54,610 nt of DNA from Legionella santicrucis (lineage in GTDB: Bacteria; Pseudomonadota; Gammaproteobacteria; Legionellales; Legionellaceae), in assembly GCF_001468135.1 (NCBI RefSeq), contig NZ_LNYU01000091.1, positions 20,837 through 75,446 of the forward strand, written 5' to 3'. The notes under the pieces are model-generated. The model searched no databases, was not told the origin of the DNA, and worked only from the letters and a program-made list of their open reading frames with translations. Made by a program: the position numbers and the translations under genes. Below are positions 36,486 to 45,333 of the stretch, piece after piece (the stretch's first letter is position 1; each line of letters begins with the position of its first letter).

Positions 36486-38531
36486 ATGAGCTTGTTCATA
36501 GATTATGTACAACCACTTACGGACTGGTTACAACAAAACCCTCACTGGTCTTTATTTATAACCTTTCTTATTTCATTAACAGAATCATTAGCAATCATAG
36601 GAAGTATAGTACCTGGAAGTGTTACCATGACTGCTATAGGAATTCTCGCAGGTTCAGGGGTCATGCGCGTTGACCTTACTTTATTGGCGGCTATTTTAGG
36701 TGCAGTAGCAGGTGATAGTTTAAGCTATGTACTAGGGTACTATTATAGCGATCAGCTAATTGATATTTGGCCATTTAAAAAATATCCCAAATGGCTACAA
36801 TATGGTAAAGACTTTTTTAAGGCCCATGGGGGGAAAAGTGTCCTTATAGGTCGTTTTGTAGGCCCCCTACGATCTATAATTCCGGTGATTGCAGGAATAC
36901 TGCATATGAAGCAATGGCATTTTTTTGTTGCTAATGTTTTATCTGCTATAGGATGGTCTCTTTTATATATAATGCCAGGCGTCGTTCTTGGTGCAGCAAG
37001 CCATGAGTTATCTACAGAGAACGCAACACACTTATTCGTATTAATCCTTATACTTCTCGCAGGAATTTGGCTTATCAGCTTAATAGTGAAGTGGCTAATT
37101 AAACAATTAAATTCTTTTTTGAAATTATCGTTACATAATTTATGGATCAAATTTAAAAATAATTCATTATTAGCTCCTGTGTATCAAGCACTTACTCCGA
37201 AAGAAGAAAAAGACCACTATCCTACAGCATCTTTAGTACTTATTACTCTTTTTTGTATCATCAGTTTTATTATTCTTCTAGGATTAACAATTAAGACCTC
37301 ATTGCTGTCTTATATCAATTTACCAATTCATTTATTTCTCCAAAGTTTTAATACAACAGTGCTCAAAATCTTTTTTATTTTTTGTACCCAGCTTACTAGC
37401 ACAATAACCATTGTCAGTTTTTTCATTATTAGTTCTTGCTGGTTTATTTACCAGAATAAAATTTCTACAGTAATCTATTTGTTAAGTCTTATTATTTTTA
37501 ATTATCTTCTCGTATTCATATTGGCATTCTCTGTATACGTACCAAGACCTACTGGAATTTTAGTAGTTATGCCTGGCTCCTCTTTTCCTGCAATTAATCT
37601 TGAAATTGCTACAGCGTTATATGGGTTCATCTTATTTTATATAAAAAACACTTACGATCTATTTACTAATGTCCTTAAGTCTATAATGTTTACAATTTTA
37701 GGTTTAAGTGGTTTAGGCTCTATTTATTTAGGAGATTATTGGTTCACGGATATTATTGCATCTTATTTTGCAGGCGCAACAATCTGCCTAATTCACTGTC
37801 TAATTTATAGAAAAATAAACTTTAATCTTAAAAAAGTATCATTTTCTTTATTAGTATTTTCACCTTTTTTTATCAGTATTATTTTATTTTCATTCTTAGC
37901 CACCTCTTATCATTTCCAAACATTATCCTATAACCACACACCTTATCACCAACAATATACCTTAAGTGAAAAGACGTGGTGGCAACAAACAAAACCCATA
38001 CTGCCAATTTACCAATTAAGTAGAATTGGTAAAAAGATCAGTCTATTTAATTTGCAATATGCTGGTGATTTATATTTATTCCAACATAGTCTAGAAGAAA
38101 ATGGATGGGAGTTACATTTCGATTCATTTTTTTCCAATTTATTGAGGCACATGAATAAAGAACCTCATAGGGTTAAATTACCATTATTTACTCAACTTTA
38201 TGAAAATAAGCCGCCTGTATTAATAATGACCTATGCCGAGAAACAATCTGATTTAACTTTGGAATTAAGAATTTGGGAGTCTAATTATACTTTATTGAAA
38301 TCAAATAAACCTTTATGGATAGGTAGTATTCATTCATCCGTATCTTTTTCTAAACAAAAAAATATGAGCTCTTTTAAAGAACTTATTAATCCACTTCATT
38401 ATATAATGAAAACTGAGGGGGATTTCACTGTGAAACAAATCATGCTTCCCGAAGCGATAATTAAAACAACACGATATCCTGTACAACCAAGCATTATTCT
38501 TATCAAACAAAAAAATCTATACTCCAACTAA
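36486..38531 (+). CDS. lssY: DedA / PAP2-like / LssY_C fusion membrane protein, LssY-like
   Basis: 681-residue multi-pass inner-membrane protein with three parts. Residues 1-210 are a DedA domain (ESLAIIGSIVPGSVTM, AAILGAVAGDSLSYVLGYYY, GRFVGPLRSIIPVIAGILHM), a fold for undecaprenyl-phosphate or phospholipid flipping. Residues ~250-435 are PAP2-like, but the catalytic motifs are broken: VPRPTG is kept, the PSGH motif reads PAIN (His to Asn371), and the HxxxD motif reads YWFTD (His to Tyr418). Residues ~470-680 are an LssY C-terminal domain (LQYAGDLYLFQHSLEENGWE). It resembles LssY of the Legionella lss type I secretion locus; the lss transporter genes are not in this window. It starts 6 bp after lipB. 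Confidence 0.8.
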   Translation: MSLFIDYVQPLTDWLQQNPHWSLFITFLISLTESLAIIGSIVPGSVTMTAIGILAGSGVMRVDLTLLAAILGAVAGDSLSYVLGYYYSDQLIDIWPFKKYPKWLQYGKDFFKAHGGKSVLIGRFVGPLRSIIPVIAGILHMKQWHFFVANVLSAIGWSLLYIMPGVVLGAASHELSTENATHLFVLILILLAGIWLISLIVKWLIKQLNSFLKLSLHNLWIKFKNNSLLAPVYQALTPKEEKDHYPTASLVLITLFCIISFIILLGLTIKTSLLSYINLPIHLFLQSFNTTVLKIFFIFCTQLTSTITIVSFFIISSCWFIYQNKISTVIYLLSLIIFNYLLVFILAFSVYVPRPTGILVVMPGSSFPAINLEIATALYGFILFYIKNTYDLFTNVLKSIMFTILGLSGLGSIYLGDYWFTDIIASYFAGATICLIHCLIYRKINFNLKKVSFSLLVFSPFFISIILFSFLATSYHFQTLSYNHTPYHQQYTLSEKTWWQQTKPILPIYQLSRIGKKISLFNLQYAGDLYLFQHSLEENGWELHFDSFFSNLLRHMNKEPHRVKLPLFTQLYENKPPVLIMTYAEKQSDLTLELRIWESNYTLLKSNKPLWIGSIHSSVSFSKQKNMSSFKELINPLHYIMKTEGDFTVKQIMLPEAIIKTTRYPVQPSIILIKQKNLYSN

Positions 38532-38697
38532 ACTGAGACAACGTCACTATACACCAACTAAAAATACTGTTATAACTATATGGTTTTTAAGAATAAATAT
38601 ACGGTTTGTTGTCCTCAACACTCTTCACTTTATATATGGAACGTAGGCAGAGGAAAACCAATTGTCAACAGGCCCTAATTTTAAGAGTATCTCTTGA

Positions 38698-39297
38698 ATG
38701 TATATCATTGCAAAATTAATTCAAAATTTTTTTCCATTAATTGCTTTAATACTCCTAATTATTGGAATAAAAAAAGATGCTATCTATTACATGATTTCAG
38801 CTCTTTGGCTAAGCCTTATAGCCATGTTGATTCATCTCCAATTCTCAGGTAATCAAATTTTTGGTACTTATTTTAACTATTATAATGCCGCTATATATTC
38901 TTCTAATTTGCTTATATTGTTGATTACCTTAATTTACGTTATCTCTCATTTAAGTAGTGAGAGTACGTTAAAATATGTATACAGCTTTGTTAATGCATTC
39001 CTAGTTGTTATTGCACTTTTAAGTATTACTAATCTTTGGATGAATGCCTTTTTCATTGAAAACAAAATGGAAGGAACGCCCATAATACAAGTTGCACTTA
39101 CTAATAAACCTGATTATTGCAAAAGTAAGTATGTATTTTATAAAGTTAATCTTGATAGTTCTATCATGTATCTCTGTCCTAATTATTATGGTTTAATACC
39201 ATCTGTAGGACAGTTGGCAGTAAGTCCTGATTTTATTGCTTCGCAATTACCATTATCGATTAAAAAGCAAATGTTATTAAAACATAAAAAAGAATGA
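38698..39297 (+). CDS. Membrane protein, LssZ-like by position
   Basis: 199 residues with four predicted transmembrane helices in the first ~125 (LIQNFFPLIALILLIIGI, YYMISALWLSLIAMLIH, SSNLLILLITLIYVISHL and NAFLVVIALLSITNLW). An extracytoplasmic C-terminal part carries two cysteines (PDYCKSKY and MYLCPNYYG) that could pair. No enzymatic motif is visible. It follows the LssY-like gene after 166 bp on the same strand, which matches the lssY-lssZ order I recall from L. pneumophila, so an LssZ-type protein is likely. Function is unknown, and the name rests on context. Confidence 0.55.
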   Translation: MYIIAKLIQNFFPLIALILLIIGIKKDAIYYMISALWLSLIAMLIHLQFSGNQIFGTYFNYYNAAIYSSNLLILLITLIYVISHLSSESTLKYVYSFVNAFLVVIALLSITNLWMNAFFIENKMEGTPIIQVALTNKPDYCKSKYVFYKVNLDSSIMYLCPNYYGLIPSVGQLAVSPDFIASQLPLSIKKQMLLKHKKE

Positions 39298-39407
39298 AAG
39301 AAATTTAGTAATAAATGTACGCGCTAGGTTTGATAACGCGGGAAGTTAAATTGTTCTTTGGATTATTATTTGATACCATGTCAAAAATTTATAATTTTAG
39401 TATTTAC

Positions 39408-40109
39408 ATGAAACGAGTATATGCTCTTATTATGATAGTGTTTAGCTTTAATAGCTATGCTATGGCACCTAAACTTAATTGGGATCAAGCTGTTGATCGT
39501 GCTGTAAAACGCTATGGTTTAAGAGTTGAGCCGCAATTAAAATCCTATTTTTCTAGAGCCGGGATCAGTTATCCTCCGCGTGAAGTCGCTCTACTCGCCT
39601 TTAAATCTGAACGAAAAGTGGAGCTTTGGGCAAGAAACCCCAAACAATCTTGGAAACATATTCATGATTATCCACTAACAGGTTTTAGTGGACGATTAGG
39701 ACCTAAGTTACGTGAAAATGACAAACAAATTCCTGAAGGTGTTTATAGGTTAGTTAATTTTAACCCCTTTAGTAGCATGCACTTATCAATGATGATTAAT
39801 TATCCTAATAATTTTGACAGACAAAAAGGTTATCAGGATGGAAGAAAGCAATTAGGAAATAACATCTTTATCCATGGTAAAAATTTATCTGTAGGTTGTT
39901 TGGCCATTGGTGATCTTGCAATTGATCAGCTATTTATTTTAGCAAGACGTGTTGGATTAAATAATATTCAAGTGATTATTGCACCAAATGATCTTCGCAA
40001 AAAAAAGCCATCCACCTCAACATTTGCACAACCAAGATGGCTTCCCGAATTATATAAACAAATTGCAGAGTCATTAAAACCTTTTGATAAAAACAATTAT
40101 ACTGCTTAG
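39408..40109 (+). CDS. L,D-transpeptidase family (YkuD/YafK-like) periplasmic protein
   Basis: About 233 residues from the chosen start MKRVYALIMIVFSFNSYAMA, which reads as a signal peptide. The catalytic YkuD domain covers residues ~60-205: VALLAFKSERKVELWARNP, YPLTGFSGRLGPKLREND, KQIPEGVYRL and the active-site IFIHGKNLSVGCLAIGD, with catalytic His and Cys in HxxxxSxGC spacing. Relatives of YafK type act on peptidoglycan cross-links or lipoprotein anchoring. The open frame reaches 39315, and no start has a strong ribosome site, so the N-terminus is uncertain. It is convergent with rluB. Confidence 0.85.
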   Translation: MKRVYALIMIVFSFNSYAMAPKLNWDQAVDRAVKRYGLRVEPQLKSYFSRAGISYPPREVALLAFKSERKVELWARNPKQSWKHIHDYPLTGFSGRLGPKLRENDKQIPEGVYRLVNFNPFSSMHLSMMINYPNNFDRQKGYQDGRKQLGNNIFIHGKNLSVGCLAIGDLAIDQLFILARRVGLNNIQVIIAPNDLRKKKPSTSTFAQPRWLPELYKQIAESLKPFDKNNYTA

Positions 40110-40123
40110 AAGCAAAATGCTCT

Positions 40124-40864
40124 CTAATCTTTAGGTAAAGAAGCCAAAAACTCTGAGACCTCGTTAGGTGTTAATTCAGAATGCTGACCTCGAGATAAGT
40201 ATCTTGGCATAGTAATCATCCCATAGCGAATTCGAATCAGACGACTTACTTCGACACCTTGTGACTCCCATAGACGTCGCACTTCTCTATTTCGGCCCTC
40301 ATTTAAAGTCACATGATACCAACTATTTGCACCTTCCCCACCACGAAACTCTAAACGAGTAAATTTTGCCATTCCATCATCTAACTCAACTCCTTTAATT
40401 AAATGATTTAAAGCTTCCTGAGAAACCTGTCCATGAACTCTAACAGCATATTCTCTCTCTAATCCATATTTAGGATGCATTAATTGATTAGCAAGTTCGC
40501 CAGAATTAGTAAAAATAAGTAAGCCCGAAGTATTTAAATCTAAACGTCCTACTTGTACCCAACGACCTTGTCTTAAATGCGGCAAATGATCAAAAACAGT
40601 TTTCTCAAACTTAGGATCATGACGGCTTGAAATCTCTCCTACAGGCTTATGATAAAGTAAAATTCGTACATTTTTTTTAACTTTTAGTGGGTTAGGAATC
40701 AATTTTCCTTTTACGGTGATTTTATCCTCAGCACTCGCTGAATCCCCCAATTTCACCGGTTTTCCATTGACTTGAACCCAGCCATTTTCAATCCAGCGCT
40801 CCATTTCACGTCGAGAACCCAGGCCTGCCTGGCTTAATATTTTTTGTAACCTATAGCTGTTCAT
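40124..40864 (-). CDS. rluB: 23S rRNA pseudouridine(2605) synthase RluB
   Basis: RsuA-type pseudouridine synthase that modifies U2605 of 23S rRNA. 246 residues. An N-terminal S4 RNA-binding domain (RLQKILSQAGLGSRREMERW) is followed by the catalytic domain: LLYHKPVGEISSRHD, VGRLDLNTSGLLIFTNSGEL (catalytic Asp in RLDLNTSG), and EGRNREVRRLWESQGVEVSR. Between the related enzymes RluB, RluE and RluF, the S4 domain and the scpAB neighbourhood favour RluB. It overlaps scpB by four bases (ATGA), so it is translationally coupled. The C-terminus is shorter than in E. coli RluB and lacks its long basic tail. Confidence 0.92.
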   Translation of the reverse strand: MNSYRLQKILSQAGLGSRREMERWIENGWVQVNGKPVKLGDSASAEDKITVKGKLIPNPLKVKKNVRILLYHKPVGEISSRHDPKFEKTVFDHLPHLRQGRWVQVGRLDLNTSGLLIFTNSGELANQLMHPKYGLEREYAVRVHGQVSQEALNHLIKGVELDDGMAKFTRLEFRGGEGANSWYHVTLNEGRNREVRRLWESQGVEVSRLIRIRYGMITMPRYLSRGQHSELTPNEVSEFLASLPKD

Positions 40865-41430
40865 TCAGTAATATACTCTTCTTCATTAGGATTATGTAAA
40901 GTCAAGGTATCCATAACCTCTGGCAAGGATGGAAGCTCATTTAAATATTGTAAATTAAAATAATTTAGAAACTCTCTTGTTGTAGTGTAAACAGCAGGCT
41001 TACCTGCTACATTTTTATAACCTGAAATACGAATCCATTCTCTTTCCAATAAGGTTTTTATAATTTGGCTATTTACTGCTACTCCACGCAACTCCTCGAT
41101 ATCGGCTCGAGTTACTGGTTGCTTGTACGCAATAATTGCTAATGTTTCAAGTAAAGCACGTGAATACTTCATTGGTTTTTCTATTTGCAAACGAGCGACC
41201 CAGCTACTGTATTCTTTTTTTGTTTGGATGATAAAACCTGTTGCAACTTCGACAAGCTCAAAAGATCGTGATGAATAATCTTCTTTTAATTCGTTAATAA
41301 CAGTTCTCAGATGTTCTTTTGATGGTCTTTGCCACTCATCAAAAACTTCTAATAAACGTTCTACAGATAAAGGCTCATTAGAACTTAGAAGTAATGCTTC
41401 AATAATGCCTTTTAATAGCTTATTATCCAT
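40861..41430 (-). CDS. scpB: Segregation and condensation protein ScpB
   Basis: Winged-helix kite subunit of the SMC-ScpAB condensin complex used for chromosome segregation. 189 residues. Typical start IIEALLLSSNEPLSVERLLE, centre LVEVATGFIIQTKKEYSSWV, and the strongly conserved ALLETLAIIAYKQPVTRADI with EELRGVAVNSQIIKTLLERE. It begins 2 bp after scpA ends and overlaps rluB. The smc gene itself is not in the window. Confidence 0.95.
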   Translation of the reverse strand: MDNKLLKGIIEALLLSSNEPLSVERLLEVFDEWQRPSKEHLRTVINELKEDYSSRSFELVEVATGFIIQTKKEYSSWVARLQIEKPMKYSRALLETLAIIAYKQPVTRADIEELRGVAVNSQIIKTLLEREWIRISGYKNVAGKPAVYTTTREFLNYFNLQYLNELPSLPEVMDTLTLHNPNEEEYITE

Positions 41431-41432
41431 TA

Positions 41433-42227
41433 TTATGCTGCCTGTAATAATATGGAAGCAAATGCTTCATTTTGGGTAATAACAATTAAGGATTGCCTCG
41501 ACAACTCTAAAATGGCTAATAAAGAAACAATAACCCCCATTCTTCCTTCATTCAAAGTAAATAACTGTTTAAATTCTAGAACAGGATACTCCTGGAGCAT
41601 AAGTAAGACACTACTCATACGCTCTCGGACGGATAAAGCCTCACGAGAAATTTGATGATGGCTCATTTGCTCTTCTCTTTTCATTAAAGCAATCATTGCT
41701 TCAACTAAATCCTCTAATTCAACTTCAGGATGTACGATGATTCGCTCAAGTTCAGTTGGAACTACTTGAATTAAGAAGTGATCGCGTTCTTGTCGAGGCA
41801 GTGCATCAAGCAATTCTGCAGCACATTTTATTTGCTCATACGCTTGTAATCTCCGCACTAAAGTCATACGTGGATCTTCGTCCTCTTCGTCATCACCTTT
41901 TGGAGGAGCTGGTAACAAGAGTCGCGACTTAATTTCAGCAAGCATTGCAGCCATCAATAAATAGTCGGCTGCAAGCTCCAATCTCCGACACTCCATCAAC
42001 TGAATGTAATGCAAATATTGCTTTGTAATACTCACAATAGGAATATCTAATATATCAATATTTTGCTTGCGAATGAGATATAAAAGTAAGTCAAGCGGAC
42101 CACTAAACGAATCCAGTAACACTTCAAGCGCATCGGGTGGAATGTATAAATCATCAGGTAGCTCAGTAAGTTCTTTACCTGCAACTACGGCTTTAATTTC
42201 TGGCTTAATTGATAATTCAATGTCCAT
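41433..42227 (-). CDS. scpA: Segregation and condensation protein ScpA
   Basis: Kleisin subunit that bridges the SMC heads. 264 residues. The kleisin N-terminal helix motif is SFSGPLDLLLYLIRKQNIDI, followed by SITKQYLHYI, and the conserved AADYLLMAAMLAEIKSRLLL. An acidic loop (DDEEDEDPR) and the C-terminal winged-helix VIVSLLAILELSRQSLIVI complete the family pattern. It sits between trpS (9 bp upstream) and scpB on the minus strand. Order trpS-scpA-scpB-rluB is common in gammaproteobacteria that use SMC rather than MukBEF. Confidence 0.95.
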   Translation of the reverse strand: MDIELSIKPEIKAVVAGKELTELPDDLYIPPDALEVLLDSFSGPLDLLLYLIRKQNIDILDIPIVSITKQYLHYIQLMECRRLELAADYLLMAAMLAEIKSRLLLPAPPKGDDEEDEDPRMTLVRRLQAYEQIKCAAELLDALPRQERDHFLIQVVPTELERIIVHPEVELEDLVEAMIALMKREEQMSHHQISREALSVRERMSSVLLMLQEYPVLEFKQLFTLNEGRMGVIVSLLAILELSRQSLIVITQNEAFASILLQAA

Positions 42228-42236
42228 TCTAACTCT

Positions 42237-43454
42237 TTAATAATCGAGTCCCATAACTTCTCTAACGGTACTCAAATTTTTACAAGCTACTTCTCGTGCA
42301 GATTCACTTCCCTCAGAAACGATTCGTTTTACTGAGCCTAAATCAGACTCATATTCAGTAATCGCTTCTTGAATAGGCTTTAACTCTTTATTAATACTAT
42401 CAACAACAGGTCTTTTACATTCAATACAACCAATTCCAGCAGTACGACATCCTGTTTGAACCCAATTTTTAACTTCCTCATTAGAGTATATTTTGTGAAA
42501 TTGCCAAACTGGGCATTTTTCGGGCTCTCCTGGATCCGTTCGCTTTACTCGAGCTGGATCTGTTGGCATAGTTAATACTTTCTTTTCTACCTGCTCAGGA
42601 GGTTCTCTTAGCATAATAGTATTATGATAGGACTTGGACATTTTTTGTCCATCAAGACCAGGCATTTTAGCAGTTTCAGTAAGTAATGGATGAGGCTCAG
42701 GTAGAATAATTTTACCACTACCTTCTAAATACCCCAATAAACGCTCTTTATCACCAATAGATAAATTTGGCTGGTCCTCCAAAAGCGCTTGGGCTGTTTT
42801 AATTGCGTCATGATTACCAAGCTCTTGAAATTGTCGTCGTAACTCACTATAAAATTTACTGTTTTTCTTACCCATTTTTTTTATAGCTTCAGTGGCTAAT
42901 TCTTCAAAATTAGGCTCTTTGCCATAAAGGTAGTTAAAACGGCGAGCAATTTCTCGAGTAAGCTCTATGTGAGAGACTTGATCTTCACCAACAGGAACAT
43001 AATCCGCATGATAAATTAAAACATCAGCACTTTGTAATAAAGGGTAACCTAAAAAACCGTAGGTTGCTAAATCCTTTTCCTTTAATTTTTCTTGTTGATC
43101 TTTAAAGGTTGGAACCCTTTCTAACCATCCCAGAGGAGTGATCATCGATAAAAGCAAATGTAATTCTGCATGCTCTGGAACCCACGATTGGATAAAAATT
43201 CGTGATAACCCAGGGTTAACACCACAAGCTAACCAATCAACAATCATATCCCAAAGATGTTTCTCTATAAATCTAGGTTCATCATATTGAGTCGTTAATC
43301 CATGCCAATCTGCAGCAAAAAAGAAGCAATCATATTGATGTTGTAAGTTGATCCAATTTTTTATTACCCCATGGTAGTGTCCAAGATGTAATCTTCCACT
43401 GACACGCATTCCAGAAACAACTCGTTTATTGGAACTAAATAATACTGACATCAA
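42237..43454 (-). CDS. trpS: Tryptophan--tRNA ligase
   Basis: Class I aminoacyl-tRNA synthetase that charges tRNA-Trp. 405 residues, longer than the ~334 of E. coli TrpS. The ATP motifs are SGRLHLGHYHGVIKNW (HxGH) and GLDGQKMSKSYHNTIML (KMSKS). Substrate-pocket landmarks are FFFAADWHGLTTQYD, QSADVLIYHADYVPVGEDQ and SHIELTREIARRFN. An extra cysteine-bearing segment before the C-terminus (GCRTAGIGCIECKRPV) is found in the long bacterial TrpRS type and may bind a metal. It heads the trpS-scpA-scpB-rluB run. Confidence 0.95.
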   Translation of the reverse strand: MMSVLFSSNKRVVSGMRVSGRLHLGHYHGVIKNWINLQHQYDCFFFAADWHGLTTQYDEPRFIEKHLWDMIVDWLACGVNPGLSRIFIQSWVPEHAELHLLLSMITPLGWLERVPTFKDQQEKLKEKDLATYGFLGYPLLQSADVLIYHADYVPVGEDQVSHIELTREIARRFNYLYGKEPNFEELATEAIKKMGKKNSKFYSELRRQFQELGNHDAIKTAQALLEDQPNLSIGDKERLLGYLEGSGKIILPEPHPLLTETAKMPGLDGQKMSKSYHNTIMLREPPEQVEKKVLTMPTDPARVKRTDPGEPEKCPVWQFHKIYSNEEVKNWVQTGCRTAGIGCIECKRPVVDSINKELKPIQEAITEYESDLGSVKRIVSEGSESAREVACKNLSTVREVMGLDY

Positions 43455-43590
43455 TATCCTCTTTTAATGATTTATTTAACATAACTCCCAACTTTTTCTA
43501 GAGCTTTTCATAAGCGTACGACACAGTGCCTATACCCGGATTAGGACACTACGCATATCCTGGCACGAAAAAGTTGAAAATCACCTCAAT

Positions 43591-44211
43591 TTATTTAAAG
43601 GGCTCAGGATCTCCTTTACCTTCTCTTATTATCACTGGATAATCACCAGTCAAATCAACTACAGTTGTAGGTTCTTGTCCGCAGTGACCACCATCAATTA
43701 CTAAATCAATTTGATTTCCTAAAAGATCTCGAATTGCCTCGGGTTCACTTAATGGTGCTTTAGCACCCGGAAGAATCAAAGTGGTACTCATCAGTGGCGC
43801 TTCCAGACACTCCAATAATGCAAGTGTAATTACATTATCTGGTACACGTAAACCCAACGTTCTTCTTTTAGGGTGAAGCATCAGCCGAGGCACTTCATGC
43901 GTAGCATTAAGAATAAAAGTATAGGCGCCAGGAGTAAACGCTTTTAATAATCTAAATATAGGATTCGATACCCGGGCATAAAGACCAAGTTGAGAAAGAT
44001 CACGACAAACAAGAGTCATATTGTGATTCTTATCCAATTGTCGCAATCTTCGTATACGCTCAAGTGCTGACTTATTGCCTAAACCACAACCCAATGCATA
44101 ACCAGAGTCGGTAGGGTAAACAATAATACCACCGTCTTCAATTATATTTACGGCCTTTCGCAACAAGCGTGCTTGAGGATTATCAGGATGTAATGCAAAA
44201 AACTGACTCAT
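43591..44211 (-). CDS. yciO: YciO family protein (Sua5/YrdC/TsaC-like)
   Basis: 206-residue protein with the Sua5/YrdC fold, close to E. coli YciO from its first residues (MSQFFALHPDNPQARLL). Landmarks: GGIIVYPTDSGYALGCGLG, RRLRQLDKNHNMTLVCRDLS, TPGAYTFILNATHEVPRLML, RTLGLRVPDN and VIIREGKGDPEPFK. YciO is a paralogue of the tRNA-threonylcarbamoyladenosine enzyme TsaC; its own role is less settled. It overlaps the preceding gene by ATGA, so it is coupled to rnm as in the E. coli yciV-yciO pair. Confidence 0.92.
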   Translation of the reverse strand: MSQFFALHPDNPQARLLRKAVNIIEDGGIIVYPTDSGYALGCGLGNKSALERIRRLRQLDKNHNMTLVCRDLSQLGLYARVSNPIFRLLKAFTPGAYTFILNATHEVPRLMLHPKRRTLGLRVPDNVITLALLECLEAPLMSTTLILPGAKAPLSEPEAIRDLLGNQIDLVIDGGHCGQEPTTVVDLTGDYPVIIREGKGDPEPFK

Positions 44212-45047
44212 AAAGTCCCCTGTTCAATGTTCCATTCATGCCAAATAGGCGTACAATTGGCTGGTAGCGGTTTCTGACCACCGAGATTTACACGCGAATG
44301 GCGATCACTATGATAGTCTGATCCAGAAGAAGCTAATAAATGAAACCGCAAACTGGTAGCAGCCATTTCATTAACTTCATTAGGTGTCATTTCCCCCGAT
44401 ACCACTTCTATACCAGCACCACCAGCCTCTTTAAATTCGTTAATTAACTCATGCAATTTAGATCGCGTCAATCCGTATTTAAGCGGATGGGCAATCACTG
44501 CTTGCCCACCTGCTTCTTTAATTCCCTCTACTGCCTCTTGAACAGTCAACCACAATGTGGGTACATAGGCCTTTTTACCTCTTCCTAAATATTGCTTAAA
44601 TGCTGAAGCGATATCTCGGGCTTTACCTTCATTAACTAAAAGTTGAGCAAAATGAGGCCGACCTACACGAGTATGTCCGGCTAATTCACAAGCTTTGAAA
44701 TAAGCATCGGTGATACCTAACGAGTTTAATGCTGCGCCTATTTGCTGCGCACGATCCACTCGGCTTTGATTTTGACGCCGAATAAGCTCTAGTAGATTTG
44801 TCGTATGGTGAATTTGATAACCTAAAATATGAAGTTCATGTTTTTTCCAACGTGTGCTGATTTCTATACCATTAATTATCTTAATTGAGGTATTTTTGGC
44901 CGCCTGCAATAACTCTTGATAACCCGCTACTGTGTCATGATCAGTAAGCGACAAACATCGAAGCTTTCGATTTTGCGCTTTTTGTATCAATGCTTTTGGA
45001 GTTAAGGCTCCATCAGAAAAATTGCTATGACAATGAAGATCGATCAT
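44208..45047 (-). CDS. rnm: PHP-domain RNase AM / 3',5'-nucleotide phosphatase (YciV/TrpH)
   Basis: 279-residue polymerase-and-histidinol-phosphatase (PHP) domain enzyme. E. coli RNase AM (YciV) trims 5' ends of rRNAs and hydrolyses 3',5'-bisphosphonucleotides. Metal ligands are visible in IDLHCHSNFSDGALTP, LSLTDHDTVAGY, IINGIEIST, VGRPHFAQLLV, VIAHPLKYG and SSGSDYHSDRHSRVNLG. Its end overlaps yciO. The 286-bp region before its start is shared with the divergent phoH operon and must hold both promoters. Confidence 0.92.
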   Translation of the reverse strand: MIDLHCHSNFSDGALTPKALIQKAQNRKLRCLSLTDHDTVAGYQELLQAAKNTSIKIINGIEISTRWKKHELHILGYQIHHTTNLLELIRRQNQSRVDRAQQIGAALNSLGITDAYFKACELAGHTRVGRPHFAQLLVNEGKARDIASAFKQYLGRGKKAYVPTLWLTVQEAVEGIKEAGGQAVIAHPLKYGLTRSKLHELINEFKEAGGAGIEVVSGEMTPNEVNEMAATSLRFHLLASSGSDYHSDRHSRVNLGGQKPLPANCTPIWHEWNIEQGTL

Positions 45048-45333
45048 GAATGTATGTTATCTAACAAAAAAATGATTGTATCATAAATCTTGCAGAAGAT
45101 GAGTGTTCTGCACTATTCTTGTGTGCCTATACTTCACCTTATCGAAAATAGAATAAAATGAAAGTAATGAGATATCCATTATTCTACCTAGTGAGCGATC
45201 TCTAAATTTTGGCACAATACTATCATTTTAAGGAATCTTTCGCTAAATTTAGCACTAACCATTTAAGTGAGAAGGTATAAAAAATACTATACTGATAATA
45301 TATAAGTTACTGATTGAGGAAAACCCAAAAATA

